Positions 8,383 to 17,659 of a stretch of 20,444 nucleotides of DNA are shown piece by piece. This DNA is from Nemertoderma westbladi (lineage: Eukaryota; Xenacoelomorpha; Nemertodermatida; Nemertodermatidae), in assembly GCA_032718475.1 (NCBI GenBank), contig JAUCBJ010003219.1, forward strand, positions 1-20,444. The letters are read 5' to 3'. The translations under genes and the position numbers were made by a program. The notes beneath the pieces are model-generated. The model ran no database searches. It was given only the letters and a program-made list of their open reading frames with translations, and was not told the DNA's origin. Within the stretch, counting starts at the first letter, position 1; every line of letters begins with the position of its first letter.

Positions 8383-8995
8383 AGTGGCGGGTCTCTCTCA
8401 AACAATAAAAATATATTATCATTACATTACCGCCCATTCTCCCTGATTATTTTTACAAACCAATATATCTATCTCATCTCCAACATACTCATTCGACCAT
8501 TAGTGGCTGCCCCCATTCACAGCCGTTTATTCTATACAGATAAACAGCTGTATTCTTCCCTTCACTCCTATTCAACCATATTAGTAGGTATCTCTACTGC
8601 GCTACAATCCTTTATTACCCATTAACCAATCAAGGCCCACCACACTGTCACCCCTATTATTACTTCACTGTATTTCTACAGCTTACCGAGCTCAACATTA
8701 CTCATTCACTATGGTTGGTCTCATTCCGCAGTTTCCCAAACGGAAACTCCCCCTATTAACACTCTTTATTACATTGTATTCTTGACTCTTACGATATTTT
8801 ACGTTTATATTATTAGATCTCTTATTATGTATTAATGTTCTTATGTTTCCGTTATCTTATTACCCCTTACCGCTTATAATCGTATATCCAATATAATCAA
8901 TATAATCTTATATATTTTCTATAATAAATATGCTCCTAATTGCCAATCAAATAAACAAATTATTCTTCTTTATGGGACGTAACCGTGTAAACTGG
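8383..8995 (+). mobile_element. Candidate LTR or LTR remnant
   Basis: A purine-rich stretch ending AAGGGGGAC at 8374-8382 is followed by TGTAGTGGCGGG, the layout of a polypurine tract and LTR start. AATAAA occurs at 8933-8938, with further A-rich words after it. The 3' boundary is set only loosely near a GTGTAAAC/TGGGTG transition, and no second copy is visible in the window. It could be a solo LTR or the 5' LTR of BEL/Pao copy 2 with gag, protease and RT deleted. The sequence downstream of copy 2 does not match it, which argues against the second reading. Confidence 0.35.
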
Positions 8996-9109
8996 GTGAA
9001 ATCCATCTATAGTTGAACATATTGCAATCACATAGATCATCTTATTGTTTTATACACAAGAGCATAGCAACCGCTCTTACATGTACTACACACTTCGGGA
9101 GACGACGCT

Positions 9110-9352
9110 GTGGATCTAAACTCACCCGCCACAAATAAGTCTGTTGTGGAGATCAGAGAGAGAGACTGGAAATCTGGAACACCAGACGTCTCGCAGGGAC
9201 TCTCACCTCTCCTGCAGAGAGCGATAAATCACTATAGCTCCTGGAATCGGCTCTGTAAGGCCATCGTGTACTTAAAGCGATGTTTCCACCATCATTACTC
9301 CAGGACGAAGATCGCTAGTGATACCGCTCCACCGACATCTGCCAGATACTGA
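9110..9352 (+). pseudogene. pol: BEL/Pao pol linker fragment upstream of integrase
   Basis: The useful part is LLQRAINHYSSWNRL at about 9209-9253, which matches the YSSWNRLLR-type segment that lies between RNase H and integrase in BEL/Pao pol (copy 1 has the equivalent HSSWNKLQTLFAW). The remainder aligns with nothing I recognise. The frame ends at a TGA at 9350-9352, while sense continues in another frame already open from 9322. The real protein would have started far upstream, so the GTG at 9110 is only the edge of an open frame. Confidence 0.7.
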
Positions 9353-10773
9353 GACTCCTGCAATGCTATGAAGATTCCGATAAGTATTTCCTGTTGTTGA
9401 GAAATCCACAGACGCACTTAAAGGATCGTTTCTCTAGCACAATGATAGATGGGTTAATACGTGTTGGAGGGAGACTAACTAATGCTCCATTGTCCTTTGA
9501 CACTAAATTCCCCATACTCATTAGAAATCTTGAAATACAAACCAAGATGATTGTAGATGTTCACAGTAGGCTTTACCATGCTGGTAGAGAACGAGTTCTT
9601 AGCGAAATTCGAGCTCGCTATTATTTTTATAAACCCCGTAGAGCTCTGAACCAAGTTCTTAGGAACTGTATACCCTGTAGGAAAGCATTTAGTAGGCCTT
9701 TAACACAGCAAGAGGCAAAATTACCTAGGGAACGCGTAAGCTTCTATGAACCACCCTTTACTAATACTGGTGTGGATTGATTTGGCCCTATTGAAGTATA
9801 TCGTGCTAGGACTATAATCAAGCGATGGTGTGTCATCTTTGTCTGTATGACTTGTAGAGAGATCCATCTGGATATGGTGAACGATCTATCTACCACCAGC
9901 TTCATACTGAGTTTACGCCGACAGATTGCTCGCTTTGGAACTAGCAATACGATGAGATTGGACAAGGGAACGAACTTCATTGGTGCCAATAATGAGATCA
10001 AAGCTTACGTTAGAGATTGGAACCAAAGACAGGTGGACGATCAGCTAAGGGTAACAGCATCTAGCTGGACCTTCAACGCCGCCGACGCACCTTGGTGGGG
10101 AGGAAGTTGGGAGAGATTGATAAGGAGCGTGAAGACTGCATTTCACTTTATAGTGCCTTGCCGCGCGTATCTCACCGACGAACTTTTGCGGACGTTAATG
10201 GAGGAAATTGCCGCCTATCTTAACGAGAGACCGCTTATGCCAGTCTCATCGAGTCCCGACTCCCTAGAAGCGCTAACACCCGCGCATTTCCTACTGAAGA
10301 AACCTGTCGCCATGCTCCCACGATCAGAAGTTACGGACGGAGACGAATACTGCTGACAAACTTGGCAACTTATGCAGTTATTATCCCGTCATTTCGCTGA
10401 CCATTTCAAAAAATATTATCTGCCTACGCTACAACTTTGAACCAAATGGTTTGCGCAGCAGGAAAACGTCAGCGCCGGAGACATGGTACTTATTGTGGAC
10501 TCAGATCTTCCACGTAAGCGGTGGCAGACAGGTCGTATCATCGAGACTCATATCTCCGATGATGGTTTGGTGCGATCGGTAGAACTCATCGTCATGCGAC
10601 GTAACTTTAAGAAACCTGGAATTGTATTCGAAACGCAACAACTCAATCGCCCAGTTGGTTGTTTATGTTTACTGGAAAGAGACCGAGAACTGACCGGAAA
10701 CTATGGAAGGCAAGACACTCTTCCCACGACCACCTCCCTAATCCAACAAACATCTAGGGGCTCCCCAACGTAG
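9322..10773 (+). pseudogene. pol: BEL/Pao integrase and C-terminal domain with three TGA stops
   Basis: One frame carries the whole region apart from TGA at 9778, 10354 and 10438. In order: GLIRVGGRLTNAP, the zinc-binding VHSRLYHAG (H-X4-H) and NCIPCRK (C-X2-C), the first catalytic Asp in TGVD directly before the first stop, the second in LDKGTNFIG (usually SDNGTNF), and the Glu in WERLIRSVK. LNERPL and LTPAHFLL close the integrase. AGDMVLIVDSDLPRKRWQTG and DGLVRSVEL belong to the C-terminal domain. When lined up with copy 1, the second and third stops fall where copy 1 has Arg (TRKWRQ and LQSRQKW), as expected if CGA codons became TGA. It could not encode an active integrase as it stands. 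Confidence 0.9.
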
Positions 10774-11110
10774 CAACGTACGGAGTGAGTGTGTGACTAT
10801 ATTATTTTATATTTTTATTATTTTTATATTTATGTGTGTATTATTACGTAGTTTTATTATTATAATCGTTTTCTTTGATTTTATTTAGTAGAATGTTATT
10901 TTAGCAATTATTTAGTGGACTAGTGCAATATATATATTCGCGTTTATTACTTAATTACTTATATTATATATTAGTGCAACGGCGAGAAATAATTCTTTTG
11001 TCTTTCCTTACCGTCCGTATCATATTATAAATGCGTGACTGCAGTAAGGTGAAGTGTCCGTACTTATTAAAGTACAATAAAGCTCCTACTATATTCAAGT
11101 GTTGTTTGTG
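10774..11110 (+). promoter_or_regulatory. Candidate 3' LTR region of BEL/Pao copy 2
   Basis: Position directly after the pol end is right for a 3' LTR. TATAAA at 11026-11031 is followed by AATAAA at 11076-11081, the short TATA-to-polyA spacing typical of an LTR R region. A TGTGTGACTATATT word near 10790 could be the start. No matching 5' copy exists in the window, so ends and identity are inferred from architecture only. Confidence 0.35.
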
Positions 11111-11297
11111 GGTGGAGTGTTGGGAATGCAAAGTTCGGATCCTCGTGTCTCGGCTAAACCGGGCTCTGGGTAGACCTTGGAAATGACTTGCCTCTTCTCA
11201 CTGACATTGCTTCTTGCGATATTGCTCTCATACCGTATATTGAATAATACGTATAGTAGCGTGATGTCCATTTAACAGTAGCGTAAAAACGCAAAAT

Positions 11298-11805
11298 AAA
11301 TCTGTTAAACCCTTTGACCATCTGTCATTCTAGTCGATTAAGATATCGCGGCACCCACCGATATACTTGAGAGACAAAATTCTAGAATCAGTGGTTAACG
11401 TCCCCAGACAAGTTCTGGAATAAATTGGTCCCCATCTTCAATATTACATAGTTAATATTTATAAAAATCTATTAAAACAAATGTTATAATAGAGTAAATG
11501 CATTTTAATAAACTCTAAAGAGTTTACAAACCCAGAAAATCTATAAATCGAAGTCTGTTAAAATTTGGATCCTTTGAAGTTCTGGTCGATTAAGATATCG
11601 TGGCACTTGCCGATACTCTTAAAAGGACAAATTTCCTAGAATCGAGGATCCTGGTCCCCAGACATGCTCTGGAATAAGATGGCGTCTATTTTGATGTTAA
11701 ATAATGAAATTTACGGGAATAAATTTAAATTCATCTTTTAATGAATTTGATAAATTGTCATTTTTATACAATTTATAACATTCCCAAAATTCCATAAATT
11801 AATAG
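11298..11805. repeat. Diverged tandem pair, period about 252 bp
   Basis: TCTGTTAAA, GTCGATTAAGATATCG-GGCAC, CCGATA-ACT, GACAAA-TT-CTAGAATC, GTCCCCAGACA-G-TCTGGAATAA occur in the same order beginning near 11298 and again near 11550; the GTCGATTAAG marker is at 11333 and 11585. The second halves are AT-rich and less similar. This is a duplicated noncoding module upstream of the Gag-like gene, perhaps part of an LTR or leader. Confidence 0.8.
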
Positions 11806-11895
11806 ATCATGGGAGCGGAGATTCACCCTATTAAGTATATTAGTGTGCGAGAATCACCAATATATAGTCAATAGCCGATAAAATTCATAAAATCA

Positions 11896-11930
11896 TATAT
11901 AAAGGGGGAAATTGACAATTAAAGAATTAC
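11896..11930 (+). promoter_or_regulatory. TATA box candidate, or polypurine tract
   Basis: TATATAAAGGGGG at 11896-11908 is a strong TATA-box match and would place transcription start near 11926-11931, about 30 bp before the ATG at 11959. The same AAAGGGGGAAA run could instead be a polypurine tract with an LTR starting at the following TGACA. The two readings have opposite consequences for how the region is organised. Confidence 0.4.
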
Positions 11931-11958
11931 TATTGAATAGCATACCAGATCTGTATGC

Positions 11959-12039
11959 ATGAGAATTACCCTAATTCTACTGCTAGCTTTCCATAATGTC
12001 ACCATAGCAGCAACCACGCTAGAATTAGAAGCGAGTTAA
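11959..12039 (+). CDS. Short signal-peptide-like ORF (26 aa)
   Basis: The ATG opens MRITLILLLAFHNVTIAA, which has a short basic start, a leucine-rich hydrophobic core and small residues before a plausible cleavage site after the Ala pair; the frame stops eight residues later at TAA. It follows the TATA-like motif by about 55 bp. It could be a decayed first exon of a secreted or envelope-type protein, a short secreted peptide, or chance. A weak GT splice donor candidate at 12035 does not give an open frame when joined to the AG at 12490. No homologue is recognised. Confidence 0.3.
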   Translation: MRITLILLLAFHNVTIAATTLELEAS

Positions 12040-12490
12040 AAGAACAATAGAAAGCTTGCCCCATTGAATAGCATACGGAATAAATAGCACACTGCTAGTA
12101 TCCAAGGATACATAATAATAACGTGGCATTCTGGAAGGCACTTGACTAACGGACAAATGGCCCGAATGTGTACAATTTGTGACAGTTGTGTGGAATTTGT
12201 GCATTTATAGGTGAATGTTACTACTAAAGTGTGTTTACAGTAGCTAGTCGCAGTTGTGAAAGTAGCCCTACCTCTACAGTAAGAACCTGAAGTAAATCTA
12301 AGCCCTTGGGATGGACGGACAGTGGAGTGACTCGCGCTGATTATTGTTGTCGTTGTGTAGCTACTACGTTGGCGATAGGCACCGCGACAACAGTACATCG
12401 GCGCTGAGGATCTTGCGCTGTCTGGGGGCAGTGAGGGGTAGGCAGCGACGCCTAATTAAAATTTATTATAATATTGATAAACTCATATAG
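12040..12490 (+). other. Leader of the Gag-like gene, possible intron
   Basis: No convincing ORF on the plus strand. ATTGAATAGCATAC occurs at 12063 and also at 11932, so a 131-bp spaced duplication is present. A good splice donor word (GTAAGA at 12279) and a CATATAG acceptor at 12484-12490, immediately before the first sense codons of the Gag-like frame, would define an intron of about 212 bp; the pyrimidine tract is poor. The minus-strand open frame 12036-12398 is compositionally unlike a protein and was not accepted. Confidence 0.35.
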
Positions 12491-13984
12491 CAGCAGTTGG
12501 TAGAAGATGATCTTGGTATCAGGGAGCGATATACCTTACCGTTGCAAGCATTTGTTGATAGCTTAATACGCGGCGATGCTAGTCCAACTACTACGGAGGA
12601 CGATGGCCGTTATATCAAACCGCCCATGTCCAAGGAACAACTCACGCATGAATTGGACTATAGAAAATTCACCGCTCGCTATACACATCGTAATGGTACG
12701 TATATGGACTTCTTAACTACTGGTCATCCTATCGATTTACACGATACGGACGATGTAGACACCGAAAGGGAAATGGTTCTATTTAAATATCATACCCAGC
12801 GGAGTCAGAACGACAAACCGAGAATCGAACATGAGAATTCTATTCGAAACTGACTCGAAAGAGAAGACGTTGAAGAGCCGGATAAATGCAGCGACTTCAA
12901 CGAATATCTGGAATTCTTGAGAGAAACATATCTCAATATTGCCAGTCAACAAAATCTAGAAACTCGATATCCTCAAGGTATACATCATGACCCTATGATA
13001 GAACTCAAACGGCTCTATTTCACTATGATGTATCTTACCGCCGATCGACCACTACCTGTTGTCCCAGATAGTTTCGAACAGATGGAGGAATATTGTAAAA
13101 CTGGAGAACGATCACCCGCTTTTCCCTTACAGGATGTGCGTCTTTGGTATTATTGCGATGAATGCCCTAGACCCAACCAACAAACTGAAAGACATAAACA
13201 CCCGCGGAGATGTTGCGCTAAACATAGTTTTACTCACTATACTTACGGGAGTTTCGAGCGAAACTTATTTGACATATCACCTACGCTTGCTCGACTCAAA
13301 CGTTCCTTAACTAAACCTATGATCAGAGTTCCGGAATACTCAATCAGGCCTCCTCATTCCATAGTAAGACCTCAAACTCTTGATCCTAATAGTATCACGG
13401 ATCCTCCTGAACTGTACTCACTGTTCAAAAATCTTGTGTTACCCGGACAATTAATCGGTGGCACTCCGGTAGTGCACTCTCTAGATATTTGCCCATCCTA
13501 CCTATCCGGATTGGGACACGGACATCTAATATCGCCATTCAACCCATACAATCGTCCTGGTTTAACCCCGATACAACCCGTCACCGAAGTCGAGGAGAGC
13601 GTTGTACGAAACGCGTTAGACGCCATTCGGCAGAAGATCGGAAAGGGAACTTACGATTGTTTAGAGAAACGCCGATTGCAGCAACAAGTCCAAGCGGTGA
13701 AGGAGTTGGCCTTACCCCAGTTCGATCGAGAAATCCAGAACCTCGAGGAAGACATCGAACTTGGACGAACCTATTCTCTACAAGAATTTTTAGACGAACG
13801 CTTACAACGACAAGCGGAGGAAAATCAGCTCGAGGAGAAACATATCGAAATGGATGAGAGAGAAGAAGCAGCTTTAGCCCAACCAGAAGCTCAAATCCTT
13901 ATGACTGATCTCTATTCCAAAACCATCATTCATCCCTCGATGGTTCCCCAAACTCTTTGCAATAGTACAACCCCAACCGGTTGA
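12491..13984 (+). pseudogene. Gag-like gene of unknown family, part 1 (N-terminal)
   Basis: I do not recognise the family. One frame is open from 12491, interrupted by a single TGA at 12851-12853, and resumes in the same frame to 13984. The first in-frame ATG is at 12626; codons before it (VEDDLGIRERYTLPLQAF) look coding, so the true start may be upstream or in a spliced exon. Numbering from 12917, a Cys/His cluster C80-X2-C83, H93, H95, C99, C100, H103 suggests metal binding. Residues about 235-320 are rich in Glu, Gln, Arg and Leu and probably form a coiled coil (IRQKIGKG, LQQQVQAVKEL, EIQNLEEDIEL). Sense shifts to the next frame around 13940-13980. Confidence 0.6.
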
Positions 13985-14669
13985 TATCAACCTGAGATCT
14001 CGAGATCTCATCGCTGACGCTCCTATGTTACAGCGTCCGCCAATCGAGGCCGCTCGTGTCGATGGTATACTCGTTGAACCTCTGGGCAATCGAGCGGATC
14101 TTGTCCGTCGTATGGTATACGAGGTCAACATACGCGCTATACATTTACCGAACTCATTTTATGGGATCAAAGACCACCCTTATTATGTCAATCTAACTCA
14201 ATATTATATGGTAAAACCTGAAGATCTGACACATAGTCTAAGGTTTCTACCACTAATAAATCCTCTCGACCTTGTCGAACTCGAACAATTGCAGAAACAT
14301 CTGGATCAGTTAGTGAAAGTAAACTCATTTAGAAAACCCTACAATGTTTCCAGAATAGAGAAGGATATAACGACTCCGTATAATCTCGATGGATTTATTA
14401 AAACTCGATTAGTCCATTGGAATCTCGACGTATTATTCGAGGAAGAGAGAATACAAAGATATGGAGACGTAGAGACGTATACTACACAGTATATGAAGTA
14501 TAGGGATCTCCCTAACGCTAGCGAATGCGCCACCTTGTGGCATCCGGTGGGGATGACCCTAGAGAACGCCACTAAAGAGTGGAATGAAACTCTTAACATT
14601 ATCGAAATGTATGGAGTTGTCACTTACGATAACGAAGGTAGCGTTCCAGTCGGAGAACTGGGAACATAG
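13941..14669 (+). pseudogene. Gag-like gene, part 2
   Basis: This continues part 1 in another frame without a gap, through VQPQPVDINLRSRDL, then an ordinary soluble-protein composition with motifs such as VNIRAIHLPNSFYG and HYYVNLTQYYMVKPEDL-like aromatic stretches. No membrane segment and no recognised domain. The frame ends at TAG 14667-14669, while coding quality passes to a third frame at about 14655. The absence of any intervening spacer favours a small indel over an intron. Confidence 0.5.
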
Positions 14670-15354
14670 GCGCATGATACATATACGAGGACTAGCTGGT
14701 TCTACCCACATGTTTACTCGAGTGTGTTCCGACGTGATCAATTATTCTTTTGAGACTCTCACCGAGATACAAAAGAAACTCCGACATGGACAATTCGAAC
14801 TCGCGCAGCGTTACGTCACCGACACCGAGCGCAAACCGGCCCTGGGTATCGATGGATCGATGTTACCCCAGCCCGTGCTCGAGATGTTGTTTAACGAAAG
14901 AATCCTTAAAATCGGCTCAGCTGTTTATGGAGATCTCCAAAACGACTTCAGGAACATGGAGAATATCCCATATCCTTTCGTAGATTCCCAGCTGATTGCT
15001 CCCTGGGAATAAGGCCAAGGTTTCTTTCAAACTATGTATGCCAATACACCCAGCGGCATCAATAAAGTACAACGAACCTCCATCGGACATCTTGCCTTCC
15101 AAGAATACGGATGGAATTTCAAAGTCGGAAACCCTATTAACTATCAACAAGTATATGGAGATCATTATTCTCGATTATACTTTGACGGACCATTGACCGC
15201 ACCTGGCGTAGTGTATAGCTTTATGAGTGTTCCCCTTCGCCCCTCATTAGCTATATACACTATCTTCGAGAACGCCGCACTTGCCGGTTGGCTAGCCTAT
15301 GTGTGCAGTCGTACTATACGCGCCCATCCCTTAATACTTGGAACCAAAATTTAA
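14656..15354 (+). pseudogene. Gag-like gene, part 3
   Basis: Carries the sense onward in a third frame: RRMIHIRGLAGSTHMFTRV, then ETLTEIQKKLRHGQFELAQR, with a TAA at 15010-15012 read in-frame across to GQGFFQTMYANTPSG and QRTSIGHLAFQEYGWNF. A second TAA at 15352-15354 ends the stretch. A CTTAATACTTGGAA word at 15331 recurs at 15370, so a local 39-bp duplication may have introduced the second stop. The hydrophobic run near 15260-15310 is too polar to be a clear membrane segment. Confidence 0.5.
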
Positions 15355-15870
15355 TACTATATACAAAAACTTAATACTTGGAAGCTAGATGAACACAATA
15401 AATTCATCCGCTTCGAATGCTTTAGCCGCTTTCTGACTCCGTTCCGTAATGTTGATAGTCAGTTCAAGGACCGCGCTTTGACCAAGCTCAGCCAAAGAGA
15501 CTCAGCTGCTGAGAAGTTAGACAGTGCTGGATTCGCCATTTTCAAAGACGTTTTCATACAGAACTTACATTCCTCTGTTATACAAAGACCTCGAATCCCC
15601 ACGGGTTATTCTATCGTGGAAGTTCAGACACTGGGTTCGCTTGAGGAGACAGCTACACCTACCTCAGCTATGCAATTGGAAGACGAACCAATATGCTTAG
15701 AAACCGAGGAGATTCAGCCCACAGCGTCCCGGAGCAGTGACAACGACTATGTTTTGGAATGGTATCAAGGTCCACAATGTCTCACTGCGTACGATTATCG
15801 ACATGCCAATTATGTCTCTAGGAAACGTTGCCGATTGTGCGCATCTCGAGACCATTTCACCCCAACGTAC
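15355..15870 (+). pseudogene. Gag-like gene, part 4
   Basis: Same frame as part 3 after the stop at 15354. It reads through HNKFIRFECFSRFLTPFRN, an acidic Thr/Ser/Glu-rich linker (ETATPTSAMQLEDEP), and then RKRCRLCASRDH, which supplies C-X2-C-X4-H of a first zinc-knuckle-like motif (codons at 15829, 15838 and 15853). The last Cys is missing in this frame (a Tyr stands near its place) and would be found in the next frame, so the frameshift falls inside the motif at about 15855-15875. Confidence 0.55.
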
Positions 15871-16748
15871 CCTGCTCCTACTTCCATGAACAGCCTACGA
15901 TGGAGATCTATTGTGCATATTGGAGACCCAATGATTTGCACATTTTCGCAGTCTGCCCCCAATTTATGACTCAATGCCATCATTGTCAGTTTAAAGGACA
16001 TGCAAGTTTTGATTGCCCTTTCAATCGCGATCTGGAAAGCGTAGATGAAATGATTACTCTACGCTATATCCGAGCCTGGGAAGCGAACGCGGATTTACAT
16101 TGTGAGTCACGTCATCGCTATTACCCTGGACGTGCCTACGAAGGGGTTTATGCGTTCCACCCGTACCTATTTGCGTCCGTGGAACAAAAATCTCGCACGC
16201 CGAGTTACGAACTAATGAAACGTGTTGGCGAGAATATTTTGACCAAATTTGTTCGTAAATATCTCAGGAACATTAACCCCAATGATCTTAATTCCTATAG
16301 CTTGATCAACTTCATCCGTCAAGATCCAGAATATGGTGACCTGTTCATCAACTCACATCCAGAACTACAGGAGGTTCATAGACGACCTTATGAATATAGA
16401 GCCCAAGAACGCGAGTTAGAAAGAACCATCAAACCGAGGAAGTTTCTCACTACTCACGGTCCACCTACCGCTCTAGTGCAGACGACTCGTCAGGGACCAG
16501 TAAGAGCTGCTGTCTTGAAACACGCTCTGAAGGTTGTTCGACCTTGCTCCACTGAGGTTGATATCGATCAACCGGGTACCTCTACCGGCGGATACACCGA
16601 CCGCAATCCTAAACCTTCCGATGCAATTGTATTGCACCCTTCACCCCGGAGTTATAGCCCTCCTAGTAAAGTGGCTTGCCCCAAAGAGAAAAGGACTCTT
16701 GCTAGCCTCAAAAAACTGTGTAAACGCCGTCCGCGTAAGAAGGACTAG
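15871..16748 (+). pseudogene. Gag-like gene, part 5 with CCHC zinc knuckle
   Basis: Open frame to a TAG after a very basic C-terminus (CKRRPRKKD). It contains one canonical zinc knuckle, QCHHCQFKGHASFDCP, with C-X2-C-X4-H-X4-C spanning 15975-16016; this is the nucleocapsid signature of retroelement Gag proteins, which bind genomic RNA. More Cys residues precede it (VPCSYF, IYCAYW, AVCPQF). The rest, RPYEYRAQERELER and a Pro/Ser-rich tail with SPRSYSPPSK, looks disordered and nucleic-acid binding. No protease, RT or integrase follows. Whether it is a gag gene of a large LTR element or a captured gag-derived gene is open. Confidence 0.6.
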
Positions 16749-16839
16749 TAGTTTAGAGTATTCTTATATTTTAGAAACTGTGATTTTGTATATTTTATAG
16801 ACTCCAATTCCATTTTCTGGGAGCGGTGTAAAAGCTTTT

Positions 16840-16975
16840 GCGGATATAATAAGCCATTTTTCTCCGCAATATACCGTGTAGGTATTTTAGCGGACATAAT
16901 AAGCGATTTTTACCCGCTATGTCTGCATGTGTGCTTTAGCGGACATAACAAGCCATTTTTGCCGCAATGCGCATA
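16840..16975 (+). repeat. Three 50-bp repeats, each hairpin-forming
   Basis: GCGGAYATAAYAAGC followed by ATTTTT and a CCGC-type closing word begins at 16840, 16890 and 16939 (spacings 50 and 49). In the second copy GCGGACATA pairs with TATGTCTGC, and in the first GCGG-ATAT pairs with ATATACCG; the third is weaker. A partial fourth echo, TGTGTGCTTTAGCC, is at 17082. They lie about 90 bp after the Gag-like stop codon, so they would be in its 3' untranslated region. Confidence 0.8.
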
Positions 16976-17436
16976 AATACTCTAAAGGCTGGAATTCAGA
17001 TGACGACATCTACCAGCTGATTTACTGTACTCGTGGAACTTTTTCTTTGTTCGGCTCAGCCAATCAGAGCGATTTTCATTTTATGTGTGCTTTAGCCATA
17101 CGTAAACCGTGCTAGGCATTTCAGTCTTGGTGTTTATCTTTTCTAAGCCCAGAACACCGGCTTAGGATTGTTCTGTGCTTCTGTAGAAGTTTCAGACTTT
17201 GGCCAGAACATTAGATGGCTTGGATTATCGAAACGTAAAACTATTACCATATCATATCAAACTAACATACCTCCTAATTAACTGCACTACTGTATTCACT
17301 GCATTATTTTACTGTCTGTTATTAATGGTTGTATATGTTGATGGATATATTGTTATATTTGGAGAATACCAATAAAGAACCCTAAAACCCCAATCTTCTT
17401 GATTACTGAAGGTGAGAGGACAGGTTACCGGTAGCA
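16976..17436 (+). other. Downstream region with polyadenylation signal
   Basis: No supported gene. AATAAA at 17371-17376 could end a transcript of the Gag-like gene. The open frame 16927-17115 lies over the hairpin repeats and has no coding character. Confidence 0.4.
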
Positions 17437-17516
17437 ATTGCGACTTACATTATAGTGGTTTTGTGTGAATTAAATGCTATTTCATAATCCCTACATGTGT
17501 CAGTTGCTATCCTCCT

Positions 17517-17599
17517 TATATATGATCAAATTCAGTGACTGTCGGCAGATCAGTGTGAAGTAGTGTGAAGTCGTGTGAGGTGGTGTGATTGATAATAAA
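17517..17599 (+). promoter_or_regulatory. LTR-like promoter and polyadenylation cluster
   Basis: TATATA at 17517-17522 is followed 33 bp later by an arthropod-type initiator TCAGT at 17550-17554, then by four copies of a 10-bp unit starting GTGTG at 17553, 17563, 17573 and 17583, and AATAAA at 17594-17599. A promoter whose polyadenylation signal lies about 40 bp after the start site is the hallmark of an LTR R region. The LTR ends were not determined. Architecture resembles the 11026-11081 cluster, including AATAAAGC followed by CTCCTA. Confidence 0.45.
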
Positions 17600-17659
17600 G
17601 CATCTCCTAAAGAATGCGCCTTTTACAAAACTCAGAAGCCATCTAGTTGTGATTAGTAT

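Larger units (their letters stand above)
9110..10773 (+). mobile_element. pol: BEL/Pao LTR retrotransposon copy 2, strongly decayed
   Basis: Integrase and DUF5641-type C-terminal domain of a second BEL/Pao family, clearly different from copy 1. RNase H, RT, protease and gag are not visible upstream. The remnant has one frameshift near 9320-9350 and three in-frame TGA codons. It is visibly richer in G+C than the spacers around it, like the Gag-like gene 1.7 kb downstream. Confidence 0.88.

Noticed and set aside
8311-8625. 104-aa plus-strand open frame
   Set aside because: It crosses the putative polypurine tract and LTR start and has no recognisable motif.
12036-12398. 120-aa minus-strand open frame opposite the Gag-like leader
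   Set aside because: Its composition is Ser/Thr/Cys-rich without motifs, and it overlaps a region that looks like a plus-strand leader or intron.
10774-12490. An envelope gene after BEL/Pao copy 2
   Set aside because: No long ORF with a membrane anchor is present; only a 26-residue signal-peptide-like ORF is seen.
9778-12853. TGA recoded as Trp or selenocysteine
   Set aside because: Two TGAs align with Arg in the other copy, TAA stops also break the Gag-like gene, and frameshifts are present, so ordinary decay explains them.
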